A program made the translations under genes and the position numbers. Shown in pieces: positions 56,638-63,925 of a stretch of DNA of 64,000 nt. This DNA is from Curtobacterium sp. VKM Ac-1393 (lineage in GTDB: Bacteria > Actinomycetota > Actinomycetes > Actinomycetales > Microbacteriaceae). The stretch is taken from the NCBI RefSeq assembly GCF_015350995.1, contig NZ_JADKRW010000004.1, forward strand, positions 404,126-468,125. Reading direction: 5' to 3'. Within the stretch, counting starts at the first letter, position 1; each line of letters opens with the position of its first letter. A model generated the notes under the pieces. That model was given only the letters and a program-made list of their open reading frames with translations, made no database searches and was not told where the DNA came from.

Positions 56638-57306
56638 TCAGTCGTCGGCGTCGAGTCCGGACTCGCCGGTCGACGGCTCAGTGACCGGGCCGAGCGGCTC
56701 GTAGCTGAGCGTGACGGAATCCTCGCTCACGTCGGCGTCGGACTGCACGGCGGCACGCTTGCTGCCGATCCGGTCCGTCGGAGTCTGGAAGGCTGTGTCC
56801 ACCCAGCTCGGGCAATCGTGCGCCTTGTCCTCGTTCGTGCAGTACGCCGTGGCGATCCCGAGAGTGGTCTGGTGCAGGTCGACGCCGTAGTACACGCCGA
56901 CCTTGCGGTAGTCCATGACGACGTGGAACGGACGGCTGTCGGTATACTTACAGTTCTTGCCGTTGACACACTCGATCTTGTTTGCCCAAGCGTCGTACTG
57001 CCGCTTCTGCCCCTTCGCCGTTCCGCCGTTGGGGTTGTTCGTGGCGAACTTCAGCGAGTTGATCAGCTTGATGTTGTGTTTCGTGCGGATCTTCTTCATC
57101 CCGAAGCCCTTCGCTGTCGTAGCGCTGTACGCACCCTCGCGGACAAAGACGTTGCGGCCCTTGTAGTCCTCCCACGAATTCAGGATGACGCTGCCAGCGG
57201 TCGCCGCGGTCGCCGATGAGACCGGCACGACGATCCCCGCAGTCACCGCGATGAGTGCGCCAGCGCTTGCCAGCAGGCGAAGCTTGGATCTGTTCTCGTT
57301 CAGCAT
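56638..57306 (-). CDS. Secreted protein of unknown function
   Basis: 222 residues. Signal peptide 1-35 (LRLLASAGALIAVTAGIVVPVSSATAATA). The mature part is Lys/Asn/Tyr-rich, unlike the rest of the window (FGMKKIRTKHNIKLINSLKFATNNPNGG), with four Cys in two close pairs (IECVNGKNC; YCTNEDKAHDC). C-terminal tail acidic. Lower GC codons point to transfer. GGGAGGA precedes ATG; TAGCGT box at 57361-57366 (minus). Confidence 0.72.
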   Translation of the reverse strand: MLNENRSKLRLLASAGALIAVTAGIVVPVSSATAATAGSVILNSWEDYKGRNVFVREGAYSATTAKGFGMKKIRTKHNIKLINSLKFATNNPNGGTAKGQKRQYDAWANKIECVNGKNCKYTDSRPFHVVMDYRKVGVYYGVDLHQTTLGIATAYCTNEDKAHDCPSWVDTAFQTPTDRIGSKRAAVQSDADVSEDSVTLSYEPLGPVTEPSTGESGLDADD

Positions 57307-57386
57307 GTTTCCTCCCGAAGGCGCGGAGGAAGCCCCTCTCCCCCCGAGCTGCTGCGAAGGACGCTATCGGTGATCAAAAACCATTT

Positions 57387-57404
57387 CTTGCAATCACCTT
57401 GCAA
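57387..57404. promoter_or_regulatory. Direct repeat CTTGCAA x2 upstream of the secreted protein gene
   Basis: CTTGCAA at 57387-57393 and 57398-57404, spaced 11 bases, about one helical turn, 21 bases upstream of the minus-strand TAGCGT box. Possible regulator site. The remaining gap to 57592 holds no gene I can support. Confidence 0.5.
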
Positions 57405-57592
57405 CACCTGAAGTTCCGTTCACCTGAACCTCTTCAAGTGATTCGGGATATAGCCGACGCTCCAGAGCGGGACGTTCTGAGCAGCTTCGGTGGGTGTCAT
57501 CACCGTGCACCGTTCCGTGTCGTGGTCGCGTCTCGTCAGCCGATCCCGTTGCGAGACGAGGCGGATTCGGGAAGTCGGTGGATCCTCGCGCC

Positions 57593-58177
57593 ATGAACGC
57601 TCTACTCATCGGGTACGCCCGTGTCTCAACCTACGAACAGGACCTCACCGCCCAGCGCGTCGCGCTGGAACGGCTTGGAGTCCTCCCGCCCAACATCCAC
57701 ACCGATCATGGCCTGACTGGCACGAACAGATCACGACCAGGGCTGCGCGAAGCGCTTGCCTCCTGTCGTGACGGTGACACACTCGTCATCGCCAAGCTCG
57801 ACCGGCTCGCACGAAGCCTCCGCGACGCGAAGGACATCGTCGACGAACTCACCGCCAAGAACGTCAAGCTCAACATCGGCGGCTCCGTCCACGACCCGAA
57901 CGACCCCGTCGGCCGGCTGCTGTTCAACGTCCTCGCGATGGTGGCCGAGTTCGAGTCCGACCTCATCCGCGCCCGAACGCGCGAAGGAATGCAGATCGCG
58001 AAAGCGAAAGGCCACCTCCGCGGCCGGCAACCCAAACTCAGCTCCGCGCAACAACGCCATCTCCTCGAGGTCCACGAAGCTGGCACGCACTCGGTCGCCG
58101 AACTCGCCGAGCTGTTCGGCATAGGACGCGCAACCGTCTACCGCTGCGTCAACCGACAAGCGCACCCCAACCGCTAA
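57593..58177 (+). CDS. Serine recombinase (resolvase/invertase type)
   Basis: 194-residue site-specific recombinase. Catalytic domain residues 1-135: nucleophile Ser in YARVSTYEQDL, then LREALASCRDGDTLVIAKLDRLARSLRD (conserved Arg residues) and a long E helix AEFESDLIRARTREGMQIAKAKGHLRGRQPKLS. C-terminal Hin-type HTH SVAELAELFGIGRATVYRCV. Length is that of Tn3 resolvases or DNA invertases, not large integrases. No transposase is adjacent. It stands at the left side of the repeat-bounded small-gene region. Confidence 0.92.
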   Translation: MNALLIGYARVSTYEQDLTAQRVALERLGVLPPNIHTDHGLTGTNRSRPGLREALASCRDGDTLVIAKLDRLARSLRDAKDIVDELTAKNVKLNIGGSVHDPNDPVGRLLFNVLAMVAEFESDLIRARTREGMQIAKAKGHLRGRQPKLSSAQQRHLLEVHEAGTHSVAELAELFGIGRATVYRCVNRQAHPNR

Positions 58178-58189
58178 ATCCTCAGCTCC

Positions 58190-58224
58190 GCTCTCAGACG
58201 TAGGCGTCCAAGAGCGGAGCCTCA
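58190..58224 (+). terminator. Terminator of the recombinase gene
   Basis: GCTCCGCTCT and AGAGCGGAGC pair across a 15-base loop, 13 bases after the stop codon. Short T-poor tail. Confidence 0.65.
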
Positions 58225-58283
58225 CCCGGGACCAGAACCATCGAGGGTCCCCGCCTGGCGGCTTCGAGCAAGCACGTCCGTGG

Positions 58284-58302
58284 AACGACCGGCTAATGAG
58301 AC
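58284..58302 (+). repeat. Accessory-region repeat, copy A
   Basis: AACGACCGGCTAATGAGAC. 107 bases after the recombinase stop and 75 before the next small gene. Consensus of the family is about RAGCCGATCGGCTAMCGRGAC. Confidence 0.65.
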
Positions 58303-58377
58303 AACCGTGCCGCGATGCCTCGTCCACGCCACAGACCCGAGCGGCGAAGACATGACCACGTCGGCAAAATCAACTAC

Positions 58378-58581
58378 ATGCGTTCTCTCGCCATCGCCCT
58401 GTTCATCGTCGGCGCACTGCCGTTCGCGAGCGGCATCGTCGACTACCTCATCGACTACCGCCGAACAGGCAAGCTCTACCGGAAGAAGCTTCCGTGGTTC
58501 CCGATCATCATCAGCGGATGGGTGCTGGCCGCCGCCGGGGTGCTCCTCGGGATGTTCACCACAGGGCAGGGGTTCGAGTGA
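58378..58581 (+). CDS. Small membrane protein, two spans
   Basis: 67 residues: MRSLAIALFIVGALPFASGIVDYLIDYRRTGKLYRKKLPWFPIIISGWVLAAAGVLLGMF... Two hydrophobic spans (4-24 and 43-62) around a basic loop. An upstream in-frame ATG at 58315 gives an Arg/His-rich extension that does not look genuine. Unknown function. Confidence 0.6.
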   Translation: MRSLAIALFIVGALPFASGIVDYLIDYRRTGKLYRKKLPWFPIIISGWVLAAAGVLLGMFTTGQGFE

Positions 58582-58632
58582 ACATGGAGCCAACCGCCTC
58601 GCTGCGGGCCGGCTGGAGCCAGGCAAACGACG

Positions 58633-58737
58633 TCACTTGCGTCGTCCTCGTGTGAAGGCGAGGACACCGCCTACCGCCACGAGCGCCAGGACGATGACGA
58701 TCCAAATGGGGAACGGGATGCTCCCGCCAGGGTTCAT
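58633..58737 (-). CDS. 34-aa single-span membrane protein
   Basis: Opens MNPGGSIPFPIWIVIVLALV and ends AFTRGRRK: a single hydrophobic span with a basic tail, the positive-inside pattern of a real small membrane protein. Short enough to be missed by gene callers. Converges on the plus-strand gene at 58378. Confidence 0.55.
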   Translation of the reverse strand: MNPGGSIPFPIWIVIVLALVAVGGVLAFTRGRRK

Positions 58738-58852
58738 CACCGCCAGGTAGTGAGAGGTAGAGCTGAACACGAGGCTCCGATCGATCGCAACCCGCCGAGG
58801 GGATCCCTCGTCCAGCCCGCTTCCTTAGGCTACTTCCCTCGCCCGCGCCGCC

Positions 58853-58870
58853 GCCCGGTAGTCGATCGCC
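58853..58870 (-). repeat. Accessory-region repeat, copy B
   Basis: Minus strand GGCGATCGACTACCGGGC; shares one base with the stop codon of the minus-strand gene at 58870. Confidence 0.6.
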
Positions 58871-59031
58871 TATCGGTCGCGGTTCGTTCCGCGAAGAGCG
58901 GATCGCCACAGTCTGATGCCGGTGTAGAGCAAGAGGGCGCCGAAGACGATGTTCAGAACCGCGAGCAGGACGTCGAGGTCTGGACGACTCAAGCGCACGA
59001 CGGACGTCACGATGAAGGTGAGCCCGAACAC
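58870..59031 (-). CDS. Small two-span membrane protein, 53 aa
   Basis: Opens with GTG: VFGLTFIVTSVVRLSRPDLD, then LLAVLNIVFGALLLYTGIRL and a basic end. Two spans. The frame is open further upstream to 59082 without another start codon, so the 5' end may have been remodelled or a rare start used. Ends one base into repeat B. Confidence 0.55.
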   Translation of the reverse strand: MFGLTFIVTSVVRLSRPDLDVLLAVLNIVFGALLLYTGIRLWRSALRGTNRDR

Positions 59032-59136
59032 GATCGCACCTGTACCCAGGACTTTCGCGCTGACGGTGTCCGTTCGCTGAAGCTACTGCTTCCGAGCGAC
59101 CGGCGAGCGTTCCCGTACGGGGCGATCCTCCGGTCG

Positions 59137-59355
59137 TCAGCGCCTGAGGAACTCGGCGACCAACGTCGCAGCCGCGGTGACGCCTCCGAGAACAAATCCA
59201 TAGCCGACGAAACGTGTGAGTTCCGGAGTGAACTGCCCTCCCAAAAACTCCCCTTGAACTTTCCGCGCGAAACGGGCGATCGGCCTGGGGAAGAGAATGA
59301 GGATACAGCCCCACGTGACGCAGATCACTGCCAGCCCAACCAAAAACAAGCCCAC
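59137..59355 (-). CDS. Small two-span membrane protein, 72 aa
   Basis: Starts VGLFLVGLAVICVTWGCILILFPRPIARFARK, second span FVGYGFVLGGVTAAATLVAEF. GTG 59355 is preferred because TACGCT lies 7 bases upstream (leaderless); a TTG 17 codons earlier would start inside repeat C. FPRPIARFARK resembles small membrane proteins common in actinobacteria; function unknown. Confidence 0.6.
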   Translation of the reverse strand: MGLFLVGLAVICVTWGCILILFPRPIARFARKVQGEFLGGQFTPELTRFVGYGFVLGGVTAAATLVAEFLRR

Positions 59356-59404
59356 CTCGCTGAGCGTAGCGCGATCGCAGCGCAAGCGGTGGAAGCAGTC
59401 CCGC

Positions 59405-59425
59405 AAGCCGATCGGCTAACGAGAC
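59405..59425 (+). repeat. Accessory-region repeat, copy C
   Basis: AAGCCGATCGGCTAACGAGAC, the closest copy to consensus, with the full 12-base palindrome AGCCGATCGGCT. Fifty bases upstream of the minus-strand gene start at 59355. Confidence 0.68.
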
Positions 59426-59673
59426 CCGAGCTAGGGCGCTGCAGCGATATTCTCGACGTGAACCCGCCCAAGGCGCATCTACCCGGTAAGGGTGCGTCCT
59501 GCCCGCAGCATGGTGAGGGTGGTTGCCCGTTCGAGCCGGGCCGGGTCCGTAGGCCTCACTTCGCTGCGGGAGATGTCGGAGGCCATCAACGAACACGTCC
59601 GAGCGGCCTTCGTCAAGCGAGACAGGCGACGTTATCCGCGATCGCATCACCGTGACGCGCTCCGGCGCCCGGT

Positions 59674-59694
59674 GAACGACCGGCTTACGGGCAC
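59674..59694 (+). repeat. Accessory-region repeat, copy D
   Basis: GAACGACCGGCTTACGGGCAC, 76 bases before the ATG at 59771. Confidence 0.62.
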
Positions 59695-59770
59695 CATGTC
59701 GAACCGCCCGCACGGCGTTACTCGCTAGGTTGATTGCAGTTCGGTACTGCCGACGTGGCGAGCGGGAGGG

Positions 59771-59875
59771 ATGACGATGGGTGCTGGAGTGCTCCCCCGG
59801 GTGCCGTGGGTGGCGTCCCCGCTGATCGTCCCAGCCATCGTGTATGCCGTCGTAGCGCAGCGGCGGAAAAGGTGA
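59771..59875 (+). CDS. 34-aa single-span peptide coupled to the next gene
   Basis: Opens MTMGAGVLPRVPWVASPLIV and ends AIVYAVVAQRRKR. GGGAGGG lies just before ATG; stop overlaps the GTG of the next gene (GTGA). One span plus basic tail. Either a true small protein or a translational leader. Confidence 0.55.
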   Translation: MTMGAGVLPRVPWVASPLIVPAIVYAVVAQRRKR

Positions 59876-60294
59876 ACGAGGTAGTGCAGTTCTCCGCGGC
59901 TACGAAGTATCTGCTGTCTGGACTGCTGTCATTGCTTATCATCGGCACCGCCCTCCTCGCCTTGTTTGTTGACCCTCGGATGGTGGTGCTGGTGGCGTTC
60001 CTGGTCTTGCTCTGGTGGAGGCTCTTCGCCCTGAAGGTCGTGTTCGCTTCGGACGCGCTCGTCCTCATTGGCCTGGTGTCTGTCCGACGGGTACCGCGGA
60101 TGAACGTGCTCCGGGTCGAGGAGGGGGCTGTCGTCGTGATGAGGAAGCAGGGTCGTGATCGCCGCATCACGATCCCGATCGCTATGAGTGCCTCCAAGAT
60201 CACTGACAACTCGCCTGATGCACGGGTGAAACAACGCGTCGACGCCGCATACCGAAGATGGGTCGCGGGGCCAGCGACGTCCGCATCGGCCTGA
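59872..60294 (+). CDS. Membrane protein with PH-like tail, unknown
   Basis: 140 residues from GTG 59872: VNEVVQFSAATKYLLSGLLS, two close spans (about 10-55), then a strand-rich cytoplasmic part (LFALKVVFASDALVLIGLVSVRRVPRMNVLRVEEGAVVVMRKQGRDRRITIPI) resembling small bacterial PH-domain membrane proteins. Function unknown. Coupled to the 34-codon frame. Confidence 0.62.
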   Translation: MNEVVQFSAATKYLLSGLLSLLIIGTALLALFVDPRMVVLVAFLVLLWWRLFALKVVFASDALVLIGLVSVRRVPRMNVLRVEEGAVVVMRKQGRDRRITIPIAMSASKITDNSPDARVKQRVDAAYRRWVAGPATSASA

Positions 60295-60412
60295 ACGCGA
60301 CCCGACCTCTCGACCGCCGGAAGGCGTGCAGCTGGCGAATGCGCCCGGTGAAGGATCGCCACCGGACAGCTACGCCTCACTACCATCAAGTCGACCTGGT
60401 TGGGTGGAGTCC

Positions 60413-60634
60413 ATGTGGATCCCGGGAATCATCGCTGGGCCGGCAATCGTTGCGGTAGCGGTCGCTGCGTTCGTGCGTCCGGCGTTGATCGCGCAGTATT
60501 TTGTTGACGCCCAGCAGAGCAGCCGCGGTCCGCAGCGTGCGATGACTCCGGGGCTCGTGCGTGTGCTCGCTGGAGGGCTGGCCATGATCGGCATCGTCTG
60601 GATCCTCCTGTCGATCTTCGGTCACCCCGAGTGA
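60413..60634 (+). CDS. Small two-span membrane protein, 73 aa
   Basis: MWIPGIIAGPAIVAVAVAAF, then VRPALIAQYFVDAQQSSRGPQRAMTPGLVRVLAGGLAMIGIVWILLSIFG. Two spans (about 5-25, 50-70). GGTGGAG before ATG. The AQYFVDAQQSSRGP loop resembles unnamed actinobacterial small membrane proteins. Unknown. Confidence 0.62.
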   Translation: MWIPGIIAGPAIVAVAVAAFVRPALIAQYFVDAQQSSRGPQRAMTPGLVRVLAGGLAMIGIVWILLSIFGHPE

Positions 60635-60670
60635 CCAGAGAGTCGAAGGCGGGACCAAACGGAGTCCGGT

Positions 60671-60690
60671 GGTCGATCGGCTACCGGGCA
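60671..60690 (+). repeat. Accessory-region repeat, copy E
   Basis: GGTCGATCGGCTACCGGGCA; contains the stop codon (60681-60683) of the minus-strand hydrolase and lies 36 bases after the plus-strand gene at 60413. Confidence 0.68.
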
Positions 60691-61346
60691 GCGGCGCTAC
60701 CAAGCACCGAGGTTGCTACCTGTTGAGGTCGTGAGATGTACGGGGAGTGACTGGCGCTGAGCACTTCGTGGCTGCTGCATCGCATCGCCATCCTGAGTTG
60801 CAGCGCGGGGCTCATCGCGCGGTCATCTGCGCAGACGAGGTAGTGACTGACCGCGTGCTCCCATGGGGCTGCTTCGACGACACCTCTTCCGTGCCCGGAG
60901 GCCTGCGGCACGAGCAGACCGACCGCCCGTTGCGCCGCCTGCGGGTCGCAGTCCGCGTAGAACAGCTCGGCCGCCGCCTCGGCCGGGATGAACGTGCCGC
61001 CTTCCGGGTGCGGTCGCACGAAGGCGTTCACCGGTGCGTCGACACCACCGAGCTGCGCGCAGCTCTCCCCAACTTTGGGTGCGAAGGCTGCCATGAAGAC
61101 GAACGAGGCAGCTCCCTGCATACCGGCGGCGGCCGCCCCGCCGTAGCTGTGGGCGACCAAGATCGGCTCGTTCCGACAGGCGTCGACGACTTGTTGCACG
61201 GCTCCGGTGTCTGCGGCGAGAGACCCTCGGTGCAGGCGAGGAACGTGCACGATCGCGCCACGCTCTTCGAGAGCTGCCCGGAGTGGCTGCATGTGCTGCG
61301 GCTGGTGGTACAAGCCGTGAACGAGGATCACTTCGGGGGCCGTCAC
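60681..61346 (-). CDS. Alpha/beta hydrolase
   Basis: 221 residues. Oxyanion strand VILVHGLYHQPQHM, nucleophile elbow AHSYGG (Ser about residue 69), and a catalytic His candidate near SHSPYIS. Resembles the small esterase/hydroxynitrile-lyase-like hydrolases of actinobacteria. GTG start. Its stop codon lies inside repeat E. Confidence 0.83.
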   Translation of the reverse strand: MTAPEVILVHGLYHQPQHMQPLRAALEERGAIVHVPRLHRGSLAADTGAVQQVVDACRNEPILVAHSYGGAAAAGMQGAASFVFMAAFAPKVGESCAQLGGVDAPVNAFVRPHPEGGTFIPAEAAAELFYADCDPQAAQRAVGLLVPQASGHGRGVVEAAPWEHAVSHYLVCADDRAMSPALQLRMAMRCSSHEVLSASHSPYISRPQQVATSVLGSAAAR

Positions 61347-61374
61347 GGCGCTCAGCCAATCACCCTTAGCTCCG

Positions 61375-61396
61375 CCGTCCCGGTAGGCGATGGCTC
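61375..61396 (-). repeat. Accessory-region repeat, copy F
   Basis: Minus strand GAGCCATCGCCTACCGGGAC; overlaps the stop codon (61395-61397) of the next minus-strand gene and lies 29 bases upstream of the hydrolase start. Confidence 0.65.
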
Positions 61397-61607
61397 AGCG
61401 GCGAACGATCCGGATGATTCGGATGAAGTAGTACGTGAGCAGGAACATTAAGGCGCCCAGGGCAACAAGTAGGTAGCCGATGGCGTCTCCGGATCGAGCT
61501 TGCGCGATGCCCAAGATGACTGCTGCCGCCCCAACGAGCGGCGCGCACACTGCAAGGACTCGAACGAGCGCCAAACCTCTTGGAGCGGGTGCTTTCACTT
61601 TGGGCAT
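61395..61607 (-). CDS. Small two-span membrane protein, 70 aa
   Basis: MPKVKAPAPRGLALVRVLAV, then CAPLVGAAAVILGIAQARSGDAIGYLLVALGALMFLLTYYFIRIIRIVRR. Two spans, basic ends. Its stop codon is inside repeat F. A perfect dyad spans its start codon. Unknown. Confidence 0.62.
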   Translation of the reverse strand: MPKVKAPAPRGLALVRVLAVCAPLVGAAAVILGIAQARSGDAIGYLLVALGALMFLLTYYFIRIIRIVRR

Positions 61608-61621
61608 GCCTGAAGCATGCC
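61603..61621. promoter_or_regulatory. Dyad across the start of the 70-aa gene
   Basis: GGCATGC-ctgaa-GCATGCC, 7-base perfect arms, covering the start codon (61605-61607). Operator or translation-controlling hairpin. Confidence 0.5.
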
Positions 61622-61630
61622 GCAGATCGC

Positions 61631-61650
61631 GTCCCGCTAGCCGGTGGCTG
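61631..61650 (-). repeat. Accessory-region repeat, copy G
   Basis: Minus strand CAGCCACCGGCTAGCGGGAC, 10 bases beyond the stop of the gene at 61661. Confidence 0.66.
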
Positions 61651-61660
61651 ACCGAACACC

Positions 61661-62611
61661 TCACTGCGGTGCCGGACCGACCTTCACATCCATTTCCGAC
61701 CACTCGCCGTCGGGGTCGTCCACAGGCGCGAGCCCGTGCATCAAGATGTCGAGGCACCGCCGCGCCTCGGTGATGAACTGCGGAAGCATGGTCCCCACGT
61801 CGTAGGTTCGGCCCTCCCAGGTCAGCTGAACTTGCATCGCCGGGCGCAGGAACACCTGGCCTACCATCTCGACAGTCGCACCGGCATGCAACGTCCCGAG
61901 CACGACGCCATCGGCGAACTTCACATCCGTTCTCATCTCGATGCGGGGTGTCGCTATAACCTCCGTGTTCTCGTACTTGAAGGTTGCTCCGTCGAGGGCA
62001 AGCCCATTTATGTCCGCTGAGACGGTCAGGAAGTCCTTGTGCTTATCCTGAACATCGAGATCGTGAATCATCCTCAGCACCGATGGCATGCCAGGCGGCA
62101 CATAGTTGAACGGTTGCACGATGTGGAGTCGGTGCCGGAACTCCGGATCAAGTTCGCCCACCCATGACTTCAGCGCGTCGTTCCACTGCCTCGGTTCGGT
62201 GCAAATCGGGAAGTAGATCGCCTTGGGCTTCGCGGGCTGGGCGTCGTTGAAATGTGCCATGCCCCATGCGAGGGCATCAAAAGCGCTCCGGAAGTTGTGC
62301 AGGGCGTCCCCTAGCATCAGCGACCACTCGTGTTTGGGGATACCGCGAGGGACGCGCGCCACAAAATCGAGCCCCTGACGGTCCTCGCGCAGGACGGCTT
62401 CGACCGTCACCGGAGCACTCGCCGACCACTCCACGAAACTAGCCTCGAGCGCCTTCGCGTGGGTGTTCCCCCGGGCCCACTTGAGATCGGGCCAGGTTGA
62501 GAAGTTGCTACCACCGACGAGGTGGATCTGTTGTGGCGGCAGGGTTGATTCGTCGGGCTCAGGATCGGTCACGGTCCAATGTTGGTGGGTCGGTGTGACA
62601 TCGGTGCGCAA
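61661..62611 (-). CDS. Hypothetical protein with HEPN-like helical segment
   Basis: 316 residues. The middle section SLMLGDALHNFRSAFDALAWGMAHFN, then KAIYFPICTEPRQWNDALKSWVG, IVQPFNYVPPG and MIHDLDVQDKHKDFL match a widespread family of unknown proteins with a HEPN-like bundle (LGDxLHNxRSALDxLxW...FPI...QPY...L..DKHR). I do not see an Rx4-6H nuclease motif with certainty. The C-terminal third is beta-rich. Could be a defence-related protein, but that is speculative. Confidence 0.68.
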   Translation of the reverse strand: MRTDVTPTHQHWTVTDPEPDESTLPPQQIHLVGGSNFSTWPDLKWARGNTHAKALEASFVEWSASAPVTVEAVLREDRQGLDFVARVPRGIPKHEWSLMLGDALHNFRSAFDALAWGMAHFNDAQPAKPKAIYFPICTEPRQWNDALKSWVGELDPEFRHRLHIVQPFNYVPPGMPSVLRMIHDLDVQDKHKDFLTVSADINGLALDGATFKYENTEVIATPRIEMRTDVKFADGVVLGTLHAGATVEMVGQVFLRPAMQVQLTWEGRTYDVGTMLPQFITEARRCLDILMHGLAPVDDPDGEWSEMDVKVGPAPQ

Positions 62612-62744
62612 TCATCGCCCGCTGAAGGGATTGGAGTGCCGGCGCGCGCCGTCCCGTGGCATCTGTGCATCTGTCTGGACGCAGAGAGTTTTCGGACCTC
62701 TGAGCGCGGGTCCGAGGTTTCTAAGCTGGCCATGCGGTGCCCGG

Positions 62745-62765
62745 AGGCCGATCGGCCATCGAGAC
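62745..62765 (+). repeat. Accessory-region repeat, copy H
   Basis: AGGCCGATCGGCCATCGAGAC, 66 bases before ATG 62832. Confidence 0.62.
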
Positions 62766-62831
62766 GGTCGACGCCCGGCAGGATGGGCCCAAGTTCTGCT
62801 TCCGTCGACGGGCGCAGGGTAGCGTCGAAGC

Positions 62832-63113
62832 ATGACGTCGTGGTGGAATCGCACCGATCGGTCGGATCGCCCGGAACTGACGAATCGTATGCCTGCGGGA
62901 CTCACCGAGTCGTGGTGGAACGTCATCGTGGGTGCCGCCTTGATGATCGGTCTCCCCATCATCCCGCTCAGTGGAGGCTTCGACGCGGCACGCATCGCGT
63001 TTGCTCTCTTCGGCCTGGCCATCATGGTCGCGCTCGAGCTCGTGTTCCTAAGGAAGCTTGTCCAGCGCATTGCCGGCCGGCGCGCGCTTCGCGCCGAGCG
63101 CGACGACGGTTGA
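62832..63113 (+). CDS. Small two-span membrane protein, 93 aa
   Basis: Polar N terminus (SWWNRTDRSDRPELTNRMPAG), then ESWWNVIVGAALMIGLPIIPLSGGFDAARIAFALFGLAIMVALELVFLRKL: two spans, basic tail. TAGCGT lies 6 bases before ATG (leaderless), in line with the host's own expression style. Unknown function. Confidence 0.65.
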   Translation: MTSWWNRTDRSDRPELTNRMPAGLTESWWNVIVGAALMIGLPIIPLSGGFDAARIAFALFGLAIMVALELVFLRKLVQRIAGRRALRAERDDG

Positions 63114-63144
63114 GAATCAGGTCCCGATGCGTTCGCGCGTCCGT

Positions 63145-63164
63145 CAGGCGATCCGCAACCGCAC
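63145..63164 (+). repeat. Accessory-region repeat, weak copy I
   Basis: CAGGCGATCCGCAACCGCAC; keeps GCGATCxGC and ACCG but is the most divergent listed. 31 bases after the stop of the gene at 62832. Confidence 0.35.
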
Positions 63165-63240
63165 ATCTGAGACGTCTTGTTAGTCGGCTGCGTCGCGTCT
63201 GCCTGGGGACGGCACGTCGCTCAACGCAGCTGCTCAAGAT

Positions 63241-63792
63241 TCAGTCCGGCAGCAAGCGGTCGGCGAGTGCGAACCCGACCGCAGAAGGGAGTACTGCACA
63301 CGCGCAGGCTAGGAGCACGAGAAGGACGGCATGGGCTGAGGTATAGAACCCTCGTCTCGCAGTACGGTTCTTCTTGGGCTGATGATCTTTGACCTCTTGG
63401 TCAAACCAGCCGCGGCTGCGCTGACCGAGGTACCACTCGGAGATCTTGCCGCTGAGGTCGGAGGCGATCATCACCACCTCGCCTTGGGTCTTGGCCGCAA
63501 GCATCGCGTTGACCCGAGTTTGCGCCCAGACGGCGATCATGCGATCCCTCCGACGCAGCCCAACAAGTAAGCGCGGTACTAGGAGCGCGTACTCGATCTC
63601 GGGCTTGGTCCAGAAACGCACGACAACTGGTCTGGAGTGCGTCCGAGCGACGCGTTCGAGGGCGGTCAAAACAGTGTCGACCATCGAGGCGCGAGCAGCC
63701 CGGCGAGCGGAGACCACGACCATCACCTGTGTGATCGCGAACAAGGCCACTGTCACCAGCACCGACACCAGCGCGACCAGTGTGGCGCTCAC
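63241..63792 (-). CDS. Two-span membrane protein, unknown
   Basis: 183 residues from GTG 63792, which has GGGGAA upstream; a longer frame from 63870 has a less plausible polar start. Span 1 SATLVALVSVLVTVALFAIT, a central ~110-residue cytoplasmic part with ALERVARTHSRPVVVRFWTKPEIEYALLVPRLL and WAQTRVNAMLAAKTQGEVVMIASDLSGKISEWYLG, and span 2 AHAVLLVLLACACAVLPSAVGFAL. No family recognised. Confidence 0.6.
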   Translation of the reverse strand: MSATLVALVSVLVTVALFAITQVMVVVSARRAARASMVDTVLTALERVARTHSRPVVVRFWTKPEIEYALLVPRLLVGLRRRDRMIAVWAQTRVNAMLAAKTQGEVVMIASDLSGKISEWYLGQRSRGWFDQEVKDHQPKKNRTARRGFYTSAHAVLLVLLACACAVLPSAVGFALADRLLPD

Positions 63793-63925
63793 AACCGTTT
63801 CCCCATCGTCATCCCACCAGCATTTACGGAGCTGCCGGGGTCCGCGACCCCCAGAACGCGTTCGAGGCACCGCATTGGGCGTCCGGTTGTCGATCCTTCA
63901 TCGAGGCAGAGTCGACCGGCCATGG

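Larger units (their letters stand above)
59356..59770. other. Gene-poor stretch containing two repeat copies
   Basis: Holds repeats C and D. A 78-codon plus-strand frame at 59492-59728 is mainly basic residues and runs through repeat D; I see no family or start signal that supports it as a gene, though part (LREMSEAINEHVRAAFVKR) looks helical and may be a remnant. Confidence 0.5.

Noticed and set aside
59492..59728. A 78-codon plus-strand gene between repeats C and D.
   Set aside because: No start signal, basic low-information sequence, and the frame simply reads through repeat D. Mentioned only as a possible remnant.
58284..62765. Reading the accessory-region repeat as integron attC sites.
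   Set aside because: The element lacks the RYYYAAC/GTTRRRY core pair (only copy C has CTAAC), copies occur in both orientations, no tyrosine-type integron integrase is present, and only site F showed a long imperfect stem with a bulged base.
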